This document shows, in pieces, positions 25,199 to 33,664 of a stretch of DNA of 64,000 nucleotides. This stretch comes from JAXLQL01 sp046331625 (lineage in GTDB: Bacteria > Acidobacteriota > Terriglobia > Bryobacterales > Bryobacteraceae). The stretch lies in contig JAXLQL010000030.1 of NCBI GenBank assembly GCA_046331625.1, forward strand, positions 1 to 64,000, in the 5' to 3' direction. The notes under the pieces were generated by a model. That model searched no databases and was not told where the DNA came from. It saw nothing but the letters and a program-made list of their open reading frames with translations. A program made the translations under genes and the position numbers. The first letter of the stretch is position 1. The number at the start of each line of letters is the position of its first letter.

Positions 25199-28100
25199 AT
25201 GGCAGGAAATTCATCCATGCCTGTCCGGAAGGGATTGGGAAGCCGTATGACTGGCGCCGGCTCGAAGCGGCGCGCATTGCGATGCGAACATGCGGTGCTC
25301 CTCGTTCTGGCATCGGCGGCTCCGGCTTGGTCCGCGGACCCTTCGCTCGCCGAACAGGCTCGCGACCTGTTCTCGCGGCGCTGCGTGGTCTGTCACTCAG
25401 CCCAAGTCAAGACCTCCGGGCTCGACCTCAGTTCGCGCGACGCGGCGGTCAAAGGCGGCAGCAAAGGGCCCGGCTTGATCGTGACCCGCGTCTCGCGAGG
25501 CGAAATGCCTCCGGCCAAACCGCTGCCCGAATCCGAAGTAGACGTGCTCCGGCGTTGGGAAGCCGCGGGAATGCCGGCCTGGAGCGGCACCATGGAACGG
25601 CGCAGAGCCGGGCTTGACTGGTGGTCTTTTCAGCCGCTCCAAGAGGCCAAGCTCCCGCAGAGTGCCGCCGTCCATCCGGTTGACGCCTGGGTTCTCGAAA
25701 AGCTCCAAGCGCGCGGCTGGCAAATGGCGCCGGAGGCGGAAAGGCGGACGTTGATCCGAAGAGTCACATTCGGGCTCACCGGCTTGCCGCCCACGCCAGA
25801 AGAGATCGAGCGCTTTCTGAAAGACCGCCGCCCCGATGCGTACGAGCATCTGGTGGACCGGCTGCTCTCTTCGCCGCGCTACGGCGAACATTGGGCGCGC
25901 CACTGGCTCGACGTGGTCCGCTATGCCGAAAGCGAAGGCTTCGAACGCGACTGGCTGCGCGATCACGCATGGCCGTATCGCGACTACGTCATCCGCAGTT
26001 TCAATGGCGACAAGCCGTATGCGCAGTTCGCGCGCGAGCAGATCGCAGGCGACGTGGCCGAACCGCAAACGCGCGACGGCGTGGTGGCTACCAGCATGCT
26101 CGTGCTCGGACCCTACGACGCCGTGGGCCTCACCTCGGCCGTCGGCCTCGAGCGCGATCAAGTGCGTGCCGACCAGATGGAAGAAATGGTGGGCCTGGTG
26201 TCGCAGACGTTCCTCGGGCTGACCGTGAACTGCGCTCGCTGCCACGATCACAAGTTTGATCCGATTCCGCAACGCGACTACTACCGCCTCAAGGCCGTAT
26301 TCGATGGCGTGTGGCAGCCTACCATCGGAGACGAGTTGCGCGCCGATGGCCGGCCGATTCTCACGCCGCAAGAAGCGGAGCGTCATCGCGAACAGTTGCG
26401 GGCCATCGAGGATCGGATCCGCGGTACCGAACAACGGCTGGGCTCTCTCGATCGCGCTGCTCGGCCGCCTCTGGCCCTACCCGAAGTTCCGCGTCCAGTT
26501 GCGTGGTGGACTCTCGACACGGACGCGCGAGATGACGCCGGCACGCTTCATGCGAGTGTGCTGCCAGAACAGGGCTCGTTTTCTAGCGGACGCCTGCGCC
26601 CTGCGCAGGGCAAGGACACGGTCATCGCGATGACCGCGCCGCTCGCCTCTGACCTACGCGAAAAGACGATCGAAGCTTGGGTCTGGGTGGCCAAGAAGCC
26701 CGAGAAATCCGCTACGCTCGTCCGCATCCGCAACCGGAGCGGCTTCCGCGGCGCAGCGTCTGACGGCATTCACTACGCGGGTGGAAAAAAGCGGCAGTGG
26801 GAGAACACGAGCACCGTGCGATTCCGCACCGAAGAAGTGGATGGTCCGGAAGAAGATACTCCAGCCGGCGGGCGCGTTCACATGGCGATCACCTACGCGG
26901 CTGACGGCGAGATCCGAATGTATCGCAACGGCAAGCTCTACGGACGCGCCTATCGTCCCGACCCGGGAACTCCGCATGGCAAGCTCCAAACCTACGGCAA
27001 AGGCGACGCCGTTGTGGAACTCTCGAGCGCCAACGGGCTCGAGTTGGAGCAGGCGCGCATCTTCGCGCAGACCTTGACCGCCGCGCAGATTGCGGCGCTC
27101 TTCGATGCGGGAGTGCGCAACGCCGATCCGCCAGCGGGACCCGAACGGGACCGTCTGGTGCAGCAGTTGGCCGATGCGCGCCAGGAACTGCGGGCGCTTA
27201 CGGCGGGGCCGGCCAAGGCATTTTCCGCCGAGGCGCGCCAAGGTCCGCCCACGCGATTCCTGATGCGCGGCGATGTGGGCAAGCCGGGCGACGTGGTCAC
27301 CCCGGGCGGCATCTCGTGCATCCACGGAGTCAGCGGCGACCTGAACCTGCCCGCCGATGCTCCCGAAGCCGAGCGCCGCCGCCGCTTCGCCGATTGGGTC
27401 ACCAGCCCTTCGAATCCGCTGTTCGCGCGCGTGATCGTCAACCGCGTCTGGCACTATCATTTCGGCAGCGGATTGGTGGAGAGCCCCAATGACTTCGGCT
27501 ACAACGGAGGCAAGCCGTCGCATCCGGAACTGCTCGATTGGCTGGCTGCGGACTTCCTTCGCAGTGGTGGCAGCATCAAGCATTTGCAGAAGCAGATTCT
27601 CACCGCCGCGGCCTACAGGCAGTCTTCCCGCTTCGATTCCACCGCGGCCGCCGAAGATTCCGGCGCCAGATTCCTGTGGCGCTTTCCGCCGCAACGCTTG
27701 TCCGCCGAAGCTGTCCGTGACGCCATGCTGGCCAGCAGCGGAGCCATGAATCCAGCAATGTACGGCCCGAGCTTCCGGCCGTTCCAGATCGTGAAGAACG
27801 CCGGATCGTACCATTCCTATGATCCGGTGGATTCGGCCGATGCCGGCTTGCAACGGCGCACCGTTTACCGCATGAACATCAACTCGGGCGGCAACCCGAT
27901 GCTCGATGCTCTCGATTGCCCCCTGCCTTCGATGAAGACCCCGAAGCGCTCCGTCACCACCACCCCGCTGCAGGCGCTGAGCCTGATGAACAATCCTTTC
28001 GCCGGAAGGATGGCGAAGACGCTGGCGGAGCGAGTGACTGCGGAGCGGAACGGCATAGTGGAGCAAGTGGCTCGCGCGTTCGAATTGGCGCTCGGCCGTC

Positions 28101-28210
28101 CGCCGCGCGAGGAGGAAGCCGCGTCAGCCGCCGCGCTGGCCGGGAAGGCCGGGCTCGAGTCGCTGTGCTGGGCGCTCTACAACATGAGCGAGTTCCTTTA
28201 TGTTCAATGA
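25199..28210 (+). CDS. PSD1 / DUF1549-DUF1553 cytochrome protein with LamG insert (pair 2)
   Basis: 1003 aa from the first ATG 25199; ATG 25217 (MPVRKGLGSRM) is an alternative. A hydrophobic export signal (AVLLVLASAAPAWSA) precedes the PSCyt1 heme motif CVVCHSAQ near residue 62. DUF1549 follows (about 160-350) with WARHWLDVVRYAESEGFERD and the second heme motif CARCHDHKFDP. A LamG-like insert occupies about 434-630. DUF1553 (about 725-990) contains NPLFARVIVNRVWHYHFGSGLV and TPLQALSLMNNPFAGRMA. Presumed periplasmic redox or hydrolytic partner of the DUF1501 protein, whose gene starts inside its last codons (11-bp overlap). Confidence 0.92.
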   Translation: MAGNSSMPVRKGLGSRMTGAGSKRRALRCEHAVLLVLASAAPAWSADPSLAEQARDLFSRRCVVCHSAQVKTSGLDLSSRDAAVKGGSKGPGLIVTRVSRGEMPPAKPLPESEVDVLRRWEAAGMPAWSGTMERRRAGLDWWSFQPLQEAKLPQSAAVHPVDAWVLEKLQARGWQMAPEAERRTLIRRVTFGLTGLPPTPEEIERFLKDRRPDAYEHLVDRLLSSPRYGEHWARHWLDVVRYAESEGFERDWLRDHAWPYRDYVIRSFNGDKPYAQFAREQIAGDVAEPQTRDGVVATSMLVLGPYDAVGLTSAVGLERDQVRADQMEEMVGLVSQTFLGLTVNCARCHDHKFDPIPQRDYYRLKAVFDGVWQPTIGDELRADGRPILTPQEAERHREQLRAIEDRIRGTEQRLGSLDRAARPPLALPEVPRPVAWWTLDTDARDDAGTLHASVLPEQGSFSSGRLRPAQGKDTVIAMTAPLASDLREKTIEAWVWVAKKPEKSATLVRIRNRSGFRGAASDGIHYAGGKKRQWENTSTVRFRTEEVDGPEEDTPAGGRVHMAITYAADGEIRMYRNGKLYGRAYRPDPGTPHGKLQTYGKGDAVVELSSANGLELEQARIFAQTLTAAQIAALFDAGVRNADPPAGPERDRLVQQLADARQELRALTAGPAKAFSAEARQGPPTRFLMRGDVGKPGDVVTPGGISCIHGVSGDLNLPADAPEAERRRRFADWVTSPSNPLFARVIVNRVWHYHFGSGLVESPNDFGYNGGKPSHPELLDWLAADFLRSGGSIKHLQKQILTAAAYRQSSRFDSTAAAEDSGARFLWRFPPQRLSAEAVRDAMLASSGAMNPAMYGPSFRPFQIVKNAGSYHSYDPVDSADAGLQRRTVYRMNINSGGNPMLDALDCPLPSMKTPKRSVTTTPLQALSLMNNPFAGRMAKTLAERVTAERNGIVEQVARAFELALGRPPREEEAASAAALAGKAGLESLCWALYNMSEFLYVQ

Positions 28211-29597
28211 TCCTCTGTCCGTTGGCAAAATCTCGCGGCGCCGCGCGCTGCTCGATGCGGGCGCGGGATTCGGATGGCTGGCCGTGTCTTCGCTCGCGGC
28301 AGCAGCCAGCGGCGACAAGCCGCCGGGAACGCATTTCGCACCCAAAGCCAAGCGCGTGGTGCAGGTGTTCTGTGTGGGCGGCATGAGCCACGTGGACACA
28401 TTCGACTACAAGCCCGTGCTCGCCAAACTGAATGGCAAGCCCTGGGACATGCCCACCTTCTTCGGCCAAGGGGGCAATTTGCTGGGCAACGTGTTCGAGT
28501 TCAAACAACGCGGCCAAAGCGGATTGTGGGTGAGCGATCTGCTCCCCGGTCTCGCCTCGTTCGCCGACAAGCTTACCGTGGTGCGCACCATGGTTTCGAA
28601 AAGCGCCAATCACATGCCCGCGGTAGCCTGCATGAACACAGGCTTCATCCTCACCGGATTTCCGAGCATGGGCGCTTGGGTCACCTACGCGCTCGGCACA
28701 GAACGTGAGAACCTGCCCGCGTTCGTCGTGCTGCCCGACATGCGCGCGCACCCTTGGGGCGGCACCGTGCAATGGTCGAACGGATTCCTGCCGGCTGCTG
28801 TCCAAGGCACCATGTTCCGTAGTTCGGCCACGCCTGTGCCGGACCTTCGTACGCCCGCCGATACCAAGCCGGAATCGCGTACGGCGGCGCTTGACTGGCT
28901 GGCCCGGCAGAATCGCCGCTTTGCCGACGAGCATCCGGGAGACTCGACACTCGACGCGCGCATCCGCAGTTACGAACTGGCGGCCAGCATGCAACTGAGC
29001 GTGCCCACCATCGCGGATCTCTCGAGTGAATCGGAGGCCACGCGCAAACTCTACGGATTCGACGATCCGAAAACCGAACCCTTGGCGCGGCAGTGCATAT
29101 TGGCGCGGCGGCTGCTCGAAGAGGGCGTGCGCTTCGTGCAGGTGTATCACGGCGGTTCCTCTGTGGATTGGGATGCGCACGGCAACATCATCGACAATCA
29201 CACCAAGCGCGCCTCCGAGTACGACAAGCCGGTGGGCGGCTTGCTGCGCGATCTCGATTCGCGAGGGCTGCTGAAGGACACTCTGGTGATGGGCGTTACC
29301 GAGTTCGGCCGCACACCGGTCTCGCAAGGAACCGGCAAGACCGCTGGCCGCGATCATCATCCGGATTGCTTCACGTGCTGGATGGCGGGCGCTGGGGTCA
29401 AGCCGGGTTTCGCGTACGGCGTCTCCGATGACTTGGGCCAGAAACCCGCCGAAAACCCGGTGACGATTCACGACTTTCACGCCACCGCGCTGCATCTGCT
29501 CGGGCTAGACCACGAACGGTTGACGTTCTACCACAACGGCATCCGGCGGCGGCTGACTGACGTGCATGGTCAGGTGATCAAAGGATATCTGGCGTAA
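28200..29597 (+). CDS. DUF1501 family exported protein (pair 2)
   Basis: 465 aa from ATG 28200, overlapping the PSD1 stop by 11 bp. Tat-like N-terminus (ISRRRALLDAGAGFGWLAVS). DUF1501 domain with KRVVQVFCVGGMSHVDTFDYKP, VTEFGRTPVSQG, GRDHHPDCFTCWMAGAGVKPG and TIHDFHATALHLLGLDHERLTF. The site that reads QSGGPSQ or QGGPSHV in its paralogues is VGGMSHV here. Function unknown beyond the linkage to PSD1. Confidence 0.92.
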   Translation: MFNDPLSVGKISRRRALLDAGAGFGWLAVSSLAAAASGDKPPGTHFAPKAKRVVQVFCVGGMSHVDTFDYKPVLAKLNGKPWDMPTFFGQGGNLLGNVFEFKQRGQSGLWVSDLLPGLASFADKLTVVRTMVSKSANHMPAVACMNTGFILTGFPSMGAWVTYALGTERENLPAFVVLPDMRAHPWGGTVQWSNGFLPAAVQGTMFRSSATPVPDLRTPADTKPESRTAALDWLARQNRRFADEHPGDSTLDARIRSYELAASMQLSVPTIADLSSESEATRKLYGFDDPKTEPLARQCILARRLLEEGVRFVQVYHGGSSVDWDAHGNIIDNHTKRASEYDKPVGGLLRDLDSRGLLKDTLVMGVTEFGRTPVSQGTGKTAGRDHHPDCFTCWMAGAGVKPGFAYGVSDDLGQKPAENPVTIHDFHATALHLLGLDHERLTFYHNGIRRRLTDVHGQVIKGYLA

Positions 29598-29598
29598 C

Positions 29599-29858
29599 TA
29601 CTTTCCGGCGCAAAATTCCATGGCTCAGATTGTGGGGCAGGCTTCAGCCTGCGCGGGACTTCAGTCCCGCTGTCAATGCCCAGCTCCCAGGCCCTGGCAG
29701 CGAACCTTAGCAGCCCGTGGCTAAAGTCGCGCGACCCACGGGACTTTAGCCACGCGCTGTTAACCTCTCCCGAAGGGTGCTTGGGGGGCATCACTTCGGT
29801 TTCCGCTATTGGCGGGTGATGGCGGGCGAGTACCTCTCGAATTTCGCGCCGGAAAGTA
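29599..29858. repeat. MITE-like element of about 260 bp
   Basis: Terminal inverted repeats of about 20 bp with two mismatches: TACTTTCCGGCGCAAAATTC at 29599-29618 and GAATTTCGCGCCGGAAAGTA at 29839-29858. Inside are the two-hairpin REP unit (29639-29670), a 12-bp-arm palindrome GTGGCTAAAGTC/GACTTTAGCCAC (29717-29753) and a conserved CGAAGGGTGCTTG … CACTTCGG block. A related copy lies at 36067-36284. No coding capacity; probably mobilised in trans or spread as a repeat. Confidence 0.6.
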
Positions 29859-29894
29859 ACTAGTTTAGCTGTTGACTCGCAGTCCGTGTGGGGC

Positions 29895-29926
29895 AGGCTT
29901 CAGCCTGCGCGGGACTTCAGTCCCGC
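29895..29926. repeat. REP-like double hairpin
   Basis: AGGCTTCAGCCT (29895-29906) followed by GCGGGACTTCAGTCCCGC (29909-29926). Each forms a hairpin with a TC or TTCA turn. The identical pair lies at 29639-29670. It sits at the broken 5' end of the LacI-like remnant. Confidence 0.6.
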
Positions 29927-29971
29927 TGCCGACCTGCGCGCTAGCGTGGGCTCGCGCATGCGAACAGGGCC

Positions 29972-30568
29972 CTGAGCGTCGCCGAAGTGCTGATTACTCC
30001 TCCGCTCTCGGAAGAGAGCCCCGTGCTTCCGCCATTCTTCCAGGACCTGCGCGACCGAGGCTTTCCCGTTGTGCTGATCAACCGCCGCCTGAAGCCCAGG
30101 ATCTTTCATCAGGTGTCGGCGGACTACGCAGCGGGAGTCAAGGCCTCCATTGAAACGCTCACTTCGCTTGCCCATCGCCGTGTGGCGTACATTTCCGGAA
30201 AGCCCGCTGTGTTGCCGATGGCTAGCGGATTTCGAACTCCATGCAGCGACAGCGTCTCCATCGGAGCCCTGCGCTTTCTTCTCGAAAGCGGCGTGCAGGC
30301 GCCGCGAGAGGTTTCGCTCACCAGCTTCGTTGGAATTGACGCCACCGAGTTCACTCATCCGAGCCTGTCCACTGTGGCGACGCCGTTGTATGAGATCGGC
30401 CAGCAGGCATTCCTCCTCTTGATGGAACTGATCCAGGAAAGCCACGCCAAGCCGCGGGATGTGGTTCTGCCGGCCCGCTTCATTCCACGCGAGTCGATCG
30501 GCGTGGCCCCGAAGCGAGTGGCTGTACCCAAAGCGGCAGCAGCAGGGATGATTCGTTCCCGCGGATAG
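29972..30568 (+). pseudogene. LacI-family regulator remnant (sensor domain only)
   Basis: Coding similarity begins about 29972 (ALSVAEVLITPPLSEES) with no start codon of its own in a good context; a GTG at 29987 is in frame. The periplasmic-binding-protein-like sensor is recognisable: RGFPVVLINRRL, VSADYAAGVKASIETLTSLAHRRVAYISG, GVQAPREVSLTSFVGIDATEFTHPSLSTVATP. The LacI HTH is gone, replaced by a REP-like repeat, and about 60-70 residues are missing between SGKPAVLPMASGFR and CSDSVSIGALRFLLESG. Not expected to bind DNA. Confidence 0.7.
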
Positions 30569-30634
30569 GCGCGCGATCGAGAGTCGCCGTCCGGAGCGAG
30601 CACGGCTCGAATCTCCCGAGTCTCGAAGCTCCGA

Positions 30635-30640
30635 TATACT
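30635..30640 (+). promoter_or_regulatory. Possible -10 element of the globin gene
   Basis: TATACT within CCGATATACTA, eight bases before the ATG at 30648. If used, the mRNA would be leaderless or nearly so. No convincing -35 was found 17 bp upstream. Low confidence. Confidence 0.3.
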
Positions 30641-30647
30641 ACCCCTC

Positions 30648-31022
30648 ATGTCCACACCAACCACCCTCTACGCCAGGCTCGGAGGCTATGACGCCATCTC
30701 CGCCGTCTCCATCCATCTTGTGGGCCGTTTGATGGCCGACCCGCGGCTGGGCCGGTTCTGGGCTCACCGGGGTACTGACGGTTTGCAGCGCGAATTGCAA
30801 CTGCTAGTCAATTTCCTGTGCCATGCCACTGGCGGTCCCATGCTCTACACCGGCCGCGACATGAAAACTTCTCACAAAGGCATGCGGATCGACGAAGGCG
30901 ACTGGCAAGCCTTTTTGGGCCACCTAAATGCCACGCTCGATCACTTCGGGCTCACCGGCGATGACCGCGCGGCCGTGGCCGGCTTCGTGGAGAGCACCAA
31001 GGCAGAGATCGTGGAAGCCTGA
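30648..31022 (+). CDS. Group 1 truncated hemoglobin
   Basis: 124 aa, the usual length of truncated globins. Features: TLYARLGGYDAISAVSIHLVGRLMADPRLGRFW at the N-terminus (B/C helix region), LQLLVNFLCHATGGPMLYTGRDM, then the proximal His in TSHKGMRI (F helix), and a final helix FGLTGDDRAAVAGFVESTK. It binds heme and probably O2 or NO; truncated globins often detoxify NO or support respiration. Cytoplasmic. It lies alone between a LacI remnant and the third PSD1 pair. Confidence 0.92.
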   Translation: MSTPTTLYARLGGYDAISAVSIHLVGRLMADPRLGRFWAHRGTDGLQRELQLLVNFLCHATGGPMLYTGRDMKTSHKGMRIDEGDWQAFLGHLNATLDHFGLTGDDRAAVAGFVESTKAEIVEA

Positions 31023-31170
31023 ACCCGATCTGCCATCGGCGCAATAATCGAACCGTAACCGGGCAAGCTGCCTGACTCGGAAACTCAGACGTCATTGCCA
31101 ATGGTCTATCGTCAAACCTGATGTTGACTGCGCAATTTCGATCGGTCATGATCGAGGCGAACCACTCCGC

Positions 31171-33660
31171 ATGAATCGCATCGTCTGGAGTTCGATCGCG
31201 CTAGCCGCCTTCCTGCTGGCAGCACCGGAGGTAGCCGAAACGCGCGGGCCGGAGATTCTGGCCAAGCGTTGCGCCTCCTGTCATGGCGCCGCGAAAATCT
31301 CGGGCCTCGATCTTCGTGACCGTGCTTCGGCGCTTCGTGGCGGATCGCGCGGACCAGCCATCGTGCCCGGCAAGCCAGCCGAGAGCCTCCTCTTCGCCGC
31401 GATTTCCGGCGCCGGCAAACTCGAGATGCCACCGGGCAAGGAGAAACTCACCGCCGGGGAGATCGAAGCCCTGCGCGCCTGGATCGCATCGGGCGCGGAA
31501 TGGACCTCGGCTCCGCTTGCGGCCCAGCCTTCGTTCTGGTCATTCCGCAAGCTCGTGCGGCCGGCCGTTCCCGCTGGCCCATCCCATCCGATTGACGCCT
31601 TCGTCCAGCGCGGACTTGCAGCCAAAGGACTCACGCCAGCGCCGCGCGCCGATCGCGCGACTCTGATCCGCCGCGCCTACTTCGACCTGATCGGCCTGCC
31701 GCCGCCTCCCGGCAAAGTCAGGAAGTTCGTAGAAGACTCATCGCCCGAAGCCTGGCCGAACCTGATCGACGAACTCCTCGCCTCCGAGCACTACGGCGAG
31801 CGCTGGGGCCGCCATTGGCTCGATGTGGTCCGCTACGCCGATAGCGGCGGCTACGAGACCGACATCCTCTTCAAGAACGCTTGGCGTTATCGCGACTACG
31901 TCATCAAGTCATTCAACGAAGGCAAGCCATATGACCGTTTCGTTCAGGAACAGATTGCCGGAGACGAGATGTGGCCGGACAACCTCGACCTTTCCGGAAC
32001 CTACGATCTGCCCAAGCAGAAACTCGCCAATCTCGATGCGCGCATCGGCACCGGACTCTACACCTTCGGGCCGGAAGTGCACGAATCGAACATGGACGCC
32101 GAAAAGCTCCAGTATGAGAAGGTCACGGATTGGGTGGACACCACCGGCTCGGCCTTCTTGGGGCTCACCTTCGCCTGCGCACGCTGTCACGATCACAAGT
32201 TCGACCCGATTACGCAGCGCGACTACTATCGCCTGGCTGCGGTGTTCGCCTACTCCACCGAGACCGAGGTGCCCGTGGTGCACCGGATGTCGATCCGCGA
32301 CCATGGTCAGCACTATCCGCGTGTGATCGCCGTTTCGGAAGCGCGCACGGCCTACCGCTTGCACGAAGAGAGCGTCCGCAAGCGCCTGATCGCCGAGCGC
32401 AAGAAGGCGTTCACGCCGGACGAGATCGCGGCGTATGACGCGAAAGAGGAAGCTCGCACGCCTCTGCAAAAAGAGCAGGCCGAGAAGGTCGCGGCTGCGA
32501 TTCGCGAGATCAAGCTCGACAAGGAAATGACCGCGGCGGAGGCAGAGCAATCGAGAAGGCTCCTCGAGGCGATCGGCAAAGCCGTGCTCGAAGTGCCCGA
32601 GCGCGACGCGCAGAGGGGGCTCTGGGACGGCTTGATGGATATCCCAGTGGCGAGCGTTCTCGGCCATCGCGACCCCGCGCTGGTGCCGCCCACCTTCGTC
32701 TACAGCCGCGGCGAGCTTTCTCTCAAGCGCGACAAGATGCAGGCCGGATTGCCTGCGTTCCTCGGCGGCGACGTGCAGTTCGACGACTGTTCCGGCCGCT
32801 GCGTGCCTCTGGCGCGGAAGCAATTGGCGCTGTGGCTGACTCAGCCCGATCATCCGCTCACGGCGCGCGTAATGGCCAATCGCGTCTGGGCTTGGCACAC
32901 GGGGCGCGGTTTGGCGGCCACGCCGAACGACTTTGGCCGCCAGGGGCAAGCGCCCATCCTACCGGAACTCCTCGATTGGCTCGCCTCGGAATTCGTGGCG
33001 CGCAAGTGGAGCGTCAAGGCCCTGCACCGGCTCATCATGACGTCTGAGACCTATCAGCGGGCAAGCGCTTTCAAAAACGAAGCCAATCTCACTGTGGACC
33101 GCGACAACGCCTACCTGTGGCGCTTCAATAGGAGGCGGCTGGAAGGCGAGGTACTGTGGGATGCGATGCATTCGGCGGCGGGTACCCTGAATCTCCGCAT
33201 GGGAGGCAAGCCCGTCGCGCCCCCCCTGAGCACTGACGAGGCTAGCGGCATGGGATCCGTCTGGCAGTGGCCCGTGAATGCCGATCCTTCCGAACACTCC
33301 CGCCGTGGCGTGTACTTGTTGGTGCGCCGTAACATGCCGTATCCGATGTTCGAAGCCTTCGACAATCCCATCAATTCGGTGAGTTGCCCCCAGCGCGAGG
33401 TCAGCTCGGTGGCGCCGCAAGCGCTCTGGTTCCTGAATAACAAGGTGGCCTCGGAACAGGCGACTCGCTTCGCCGCTCGGCTTCGCAAAGATTTCGGAAA
33501 TGACCCGGCCGCCTTGGCCACCGGTGCCTGGCAGCTTGCCTTGGGTCGCGCGCCGTCAGCCCTGGAAAAGCAACAGGCCGTGGATTTGATCGGCAAACTG
33601 TCGCTGGAAAAGTTCTGCCTGTCGATCTTCAATCTCAACGAGTTTGCCTTCGTGGACTAA
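31171..33660 (+). CDS. PSD1 / DUF1549-DUF1553 cytochrome protein without LamG (pair 3)
   Basis: 829 aa from ATG 31171 with signal peptide (IVWSSIALAAFLLAAPEVAE). PSCyt1 heme motif CASCHGAA near residue 34, DUF1549 (about 140-355) with WGRHWLDVVRYADSGGYETD and second heme motif CARCHDHKFDP, and DUF1553 (about 545-800) with HPLTARVMANRVWAWHTGRGL. It is about 200 residues shorter than the other two copies because the LamG module is absent; a charged helical linker (KAFTPDEIAAYDAKEEARTP … EKVAAAIREIKLDKEMTAAE) occupies the place. The DUF1501 gene follows directly. Confidence 0.92.
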   Translation: MNRIVWSSIALAAFLLAAPEVAETRGPEILAKRCASCHGAAKISGLDLRDRASALRGGSRGPAIVPGKPAESLLFAAISGAGKLEMPPGKEKLTAGEIEALRAWIASGAEWTSAPLAAQPSFWSFRKLVRPAVPAGPSHPIDAFVQRGLAAKGLTPAPRADRATLIRRAYFDLIGLPPPPGKVRKFVEDSSPEAWPNLIDELLASEHYGERWGRHWLDVVRYADSGGYETDILFKNAWRYRDYVIKSFNEGKPYDRFVQEQIAGDEMWPDNLDLSGTYDLPKQKLANLDARIGTGLYTFGPEVHESNMDAEKLQYEKVTDWVDTTGSAFLGLTFACARCHDHKFDPITQRDYYRLAAVFAYSTETEVPVVHRMSIRDHGQHYPRVIAVSEARTAYRLHEESVRKRLIAERKKAFTPDEIAAYDAKEEARTPLQKEQAEKVAAAIREIKLDKEMTAAEAEQSRRLLEAIGKAVLEVPERDAQRGLWDGLMDIPVASVLGHRDPALVPPTFVYSRGELSLKRDKMQAGLPAFLGGDVQFDDCSGRCVPLARKQLALWLTQPDHPLTARVMANRVWAWHTGRGLAATPNDFGRQGQAPILPELLDWLASEFVARKWSVKALHRLIMTSETYQRASAFKNEANLTVDRDNAYLWRFNRRRLEGEVLWDAMHSAAGTLNLRMGGKPVAPPLSTDEASGMGSVWQWPVNADPSEHSRRGVYLLVRRNMPYPMFEAFDNPINSVSCPQREVSSVAPQALWFLNNKVASEQATRFAARLRKDFGNDPAALATGAWQLALGRAPSALEKQQAVDLIGKLSLEKFCLSIFNLNEFAFVD

Positions 33661-33664
33661 CAAC

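Noticed and set aside
26654..29495. Two long minus-strand frames (470 and 513 aa) opposite pair 2
   Set aside because: Both are antisense to intact PSD1 and DUF1501 genes and show no domain signature.
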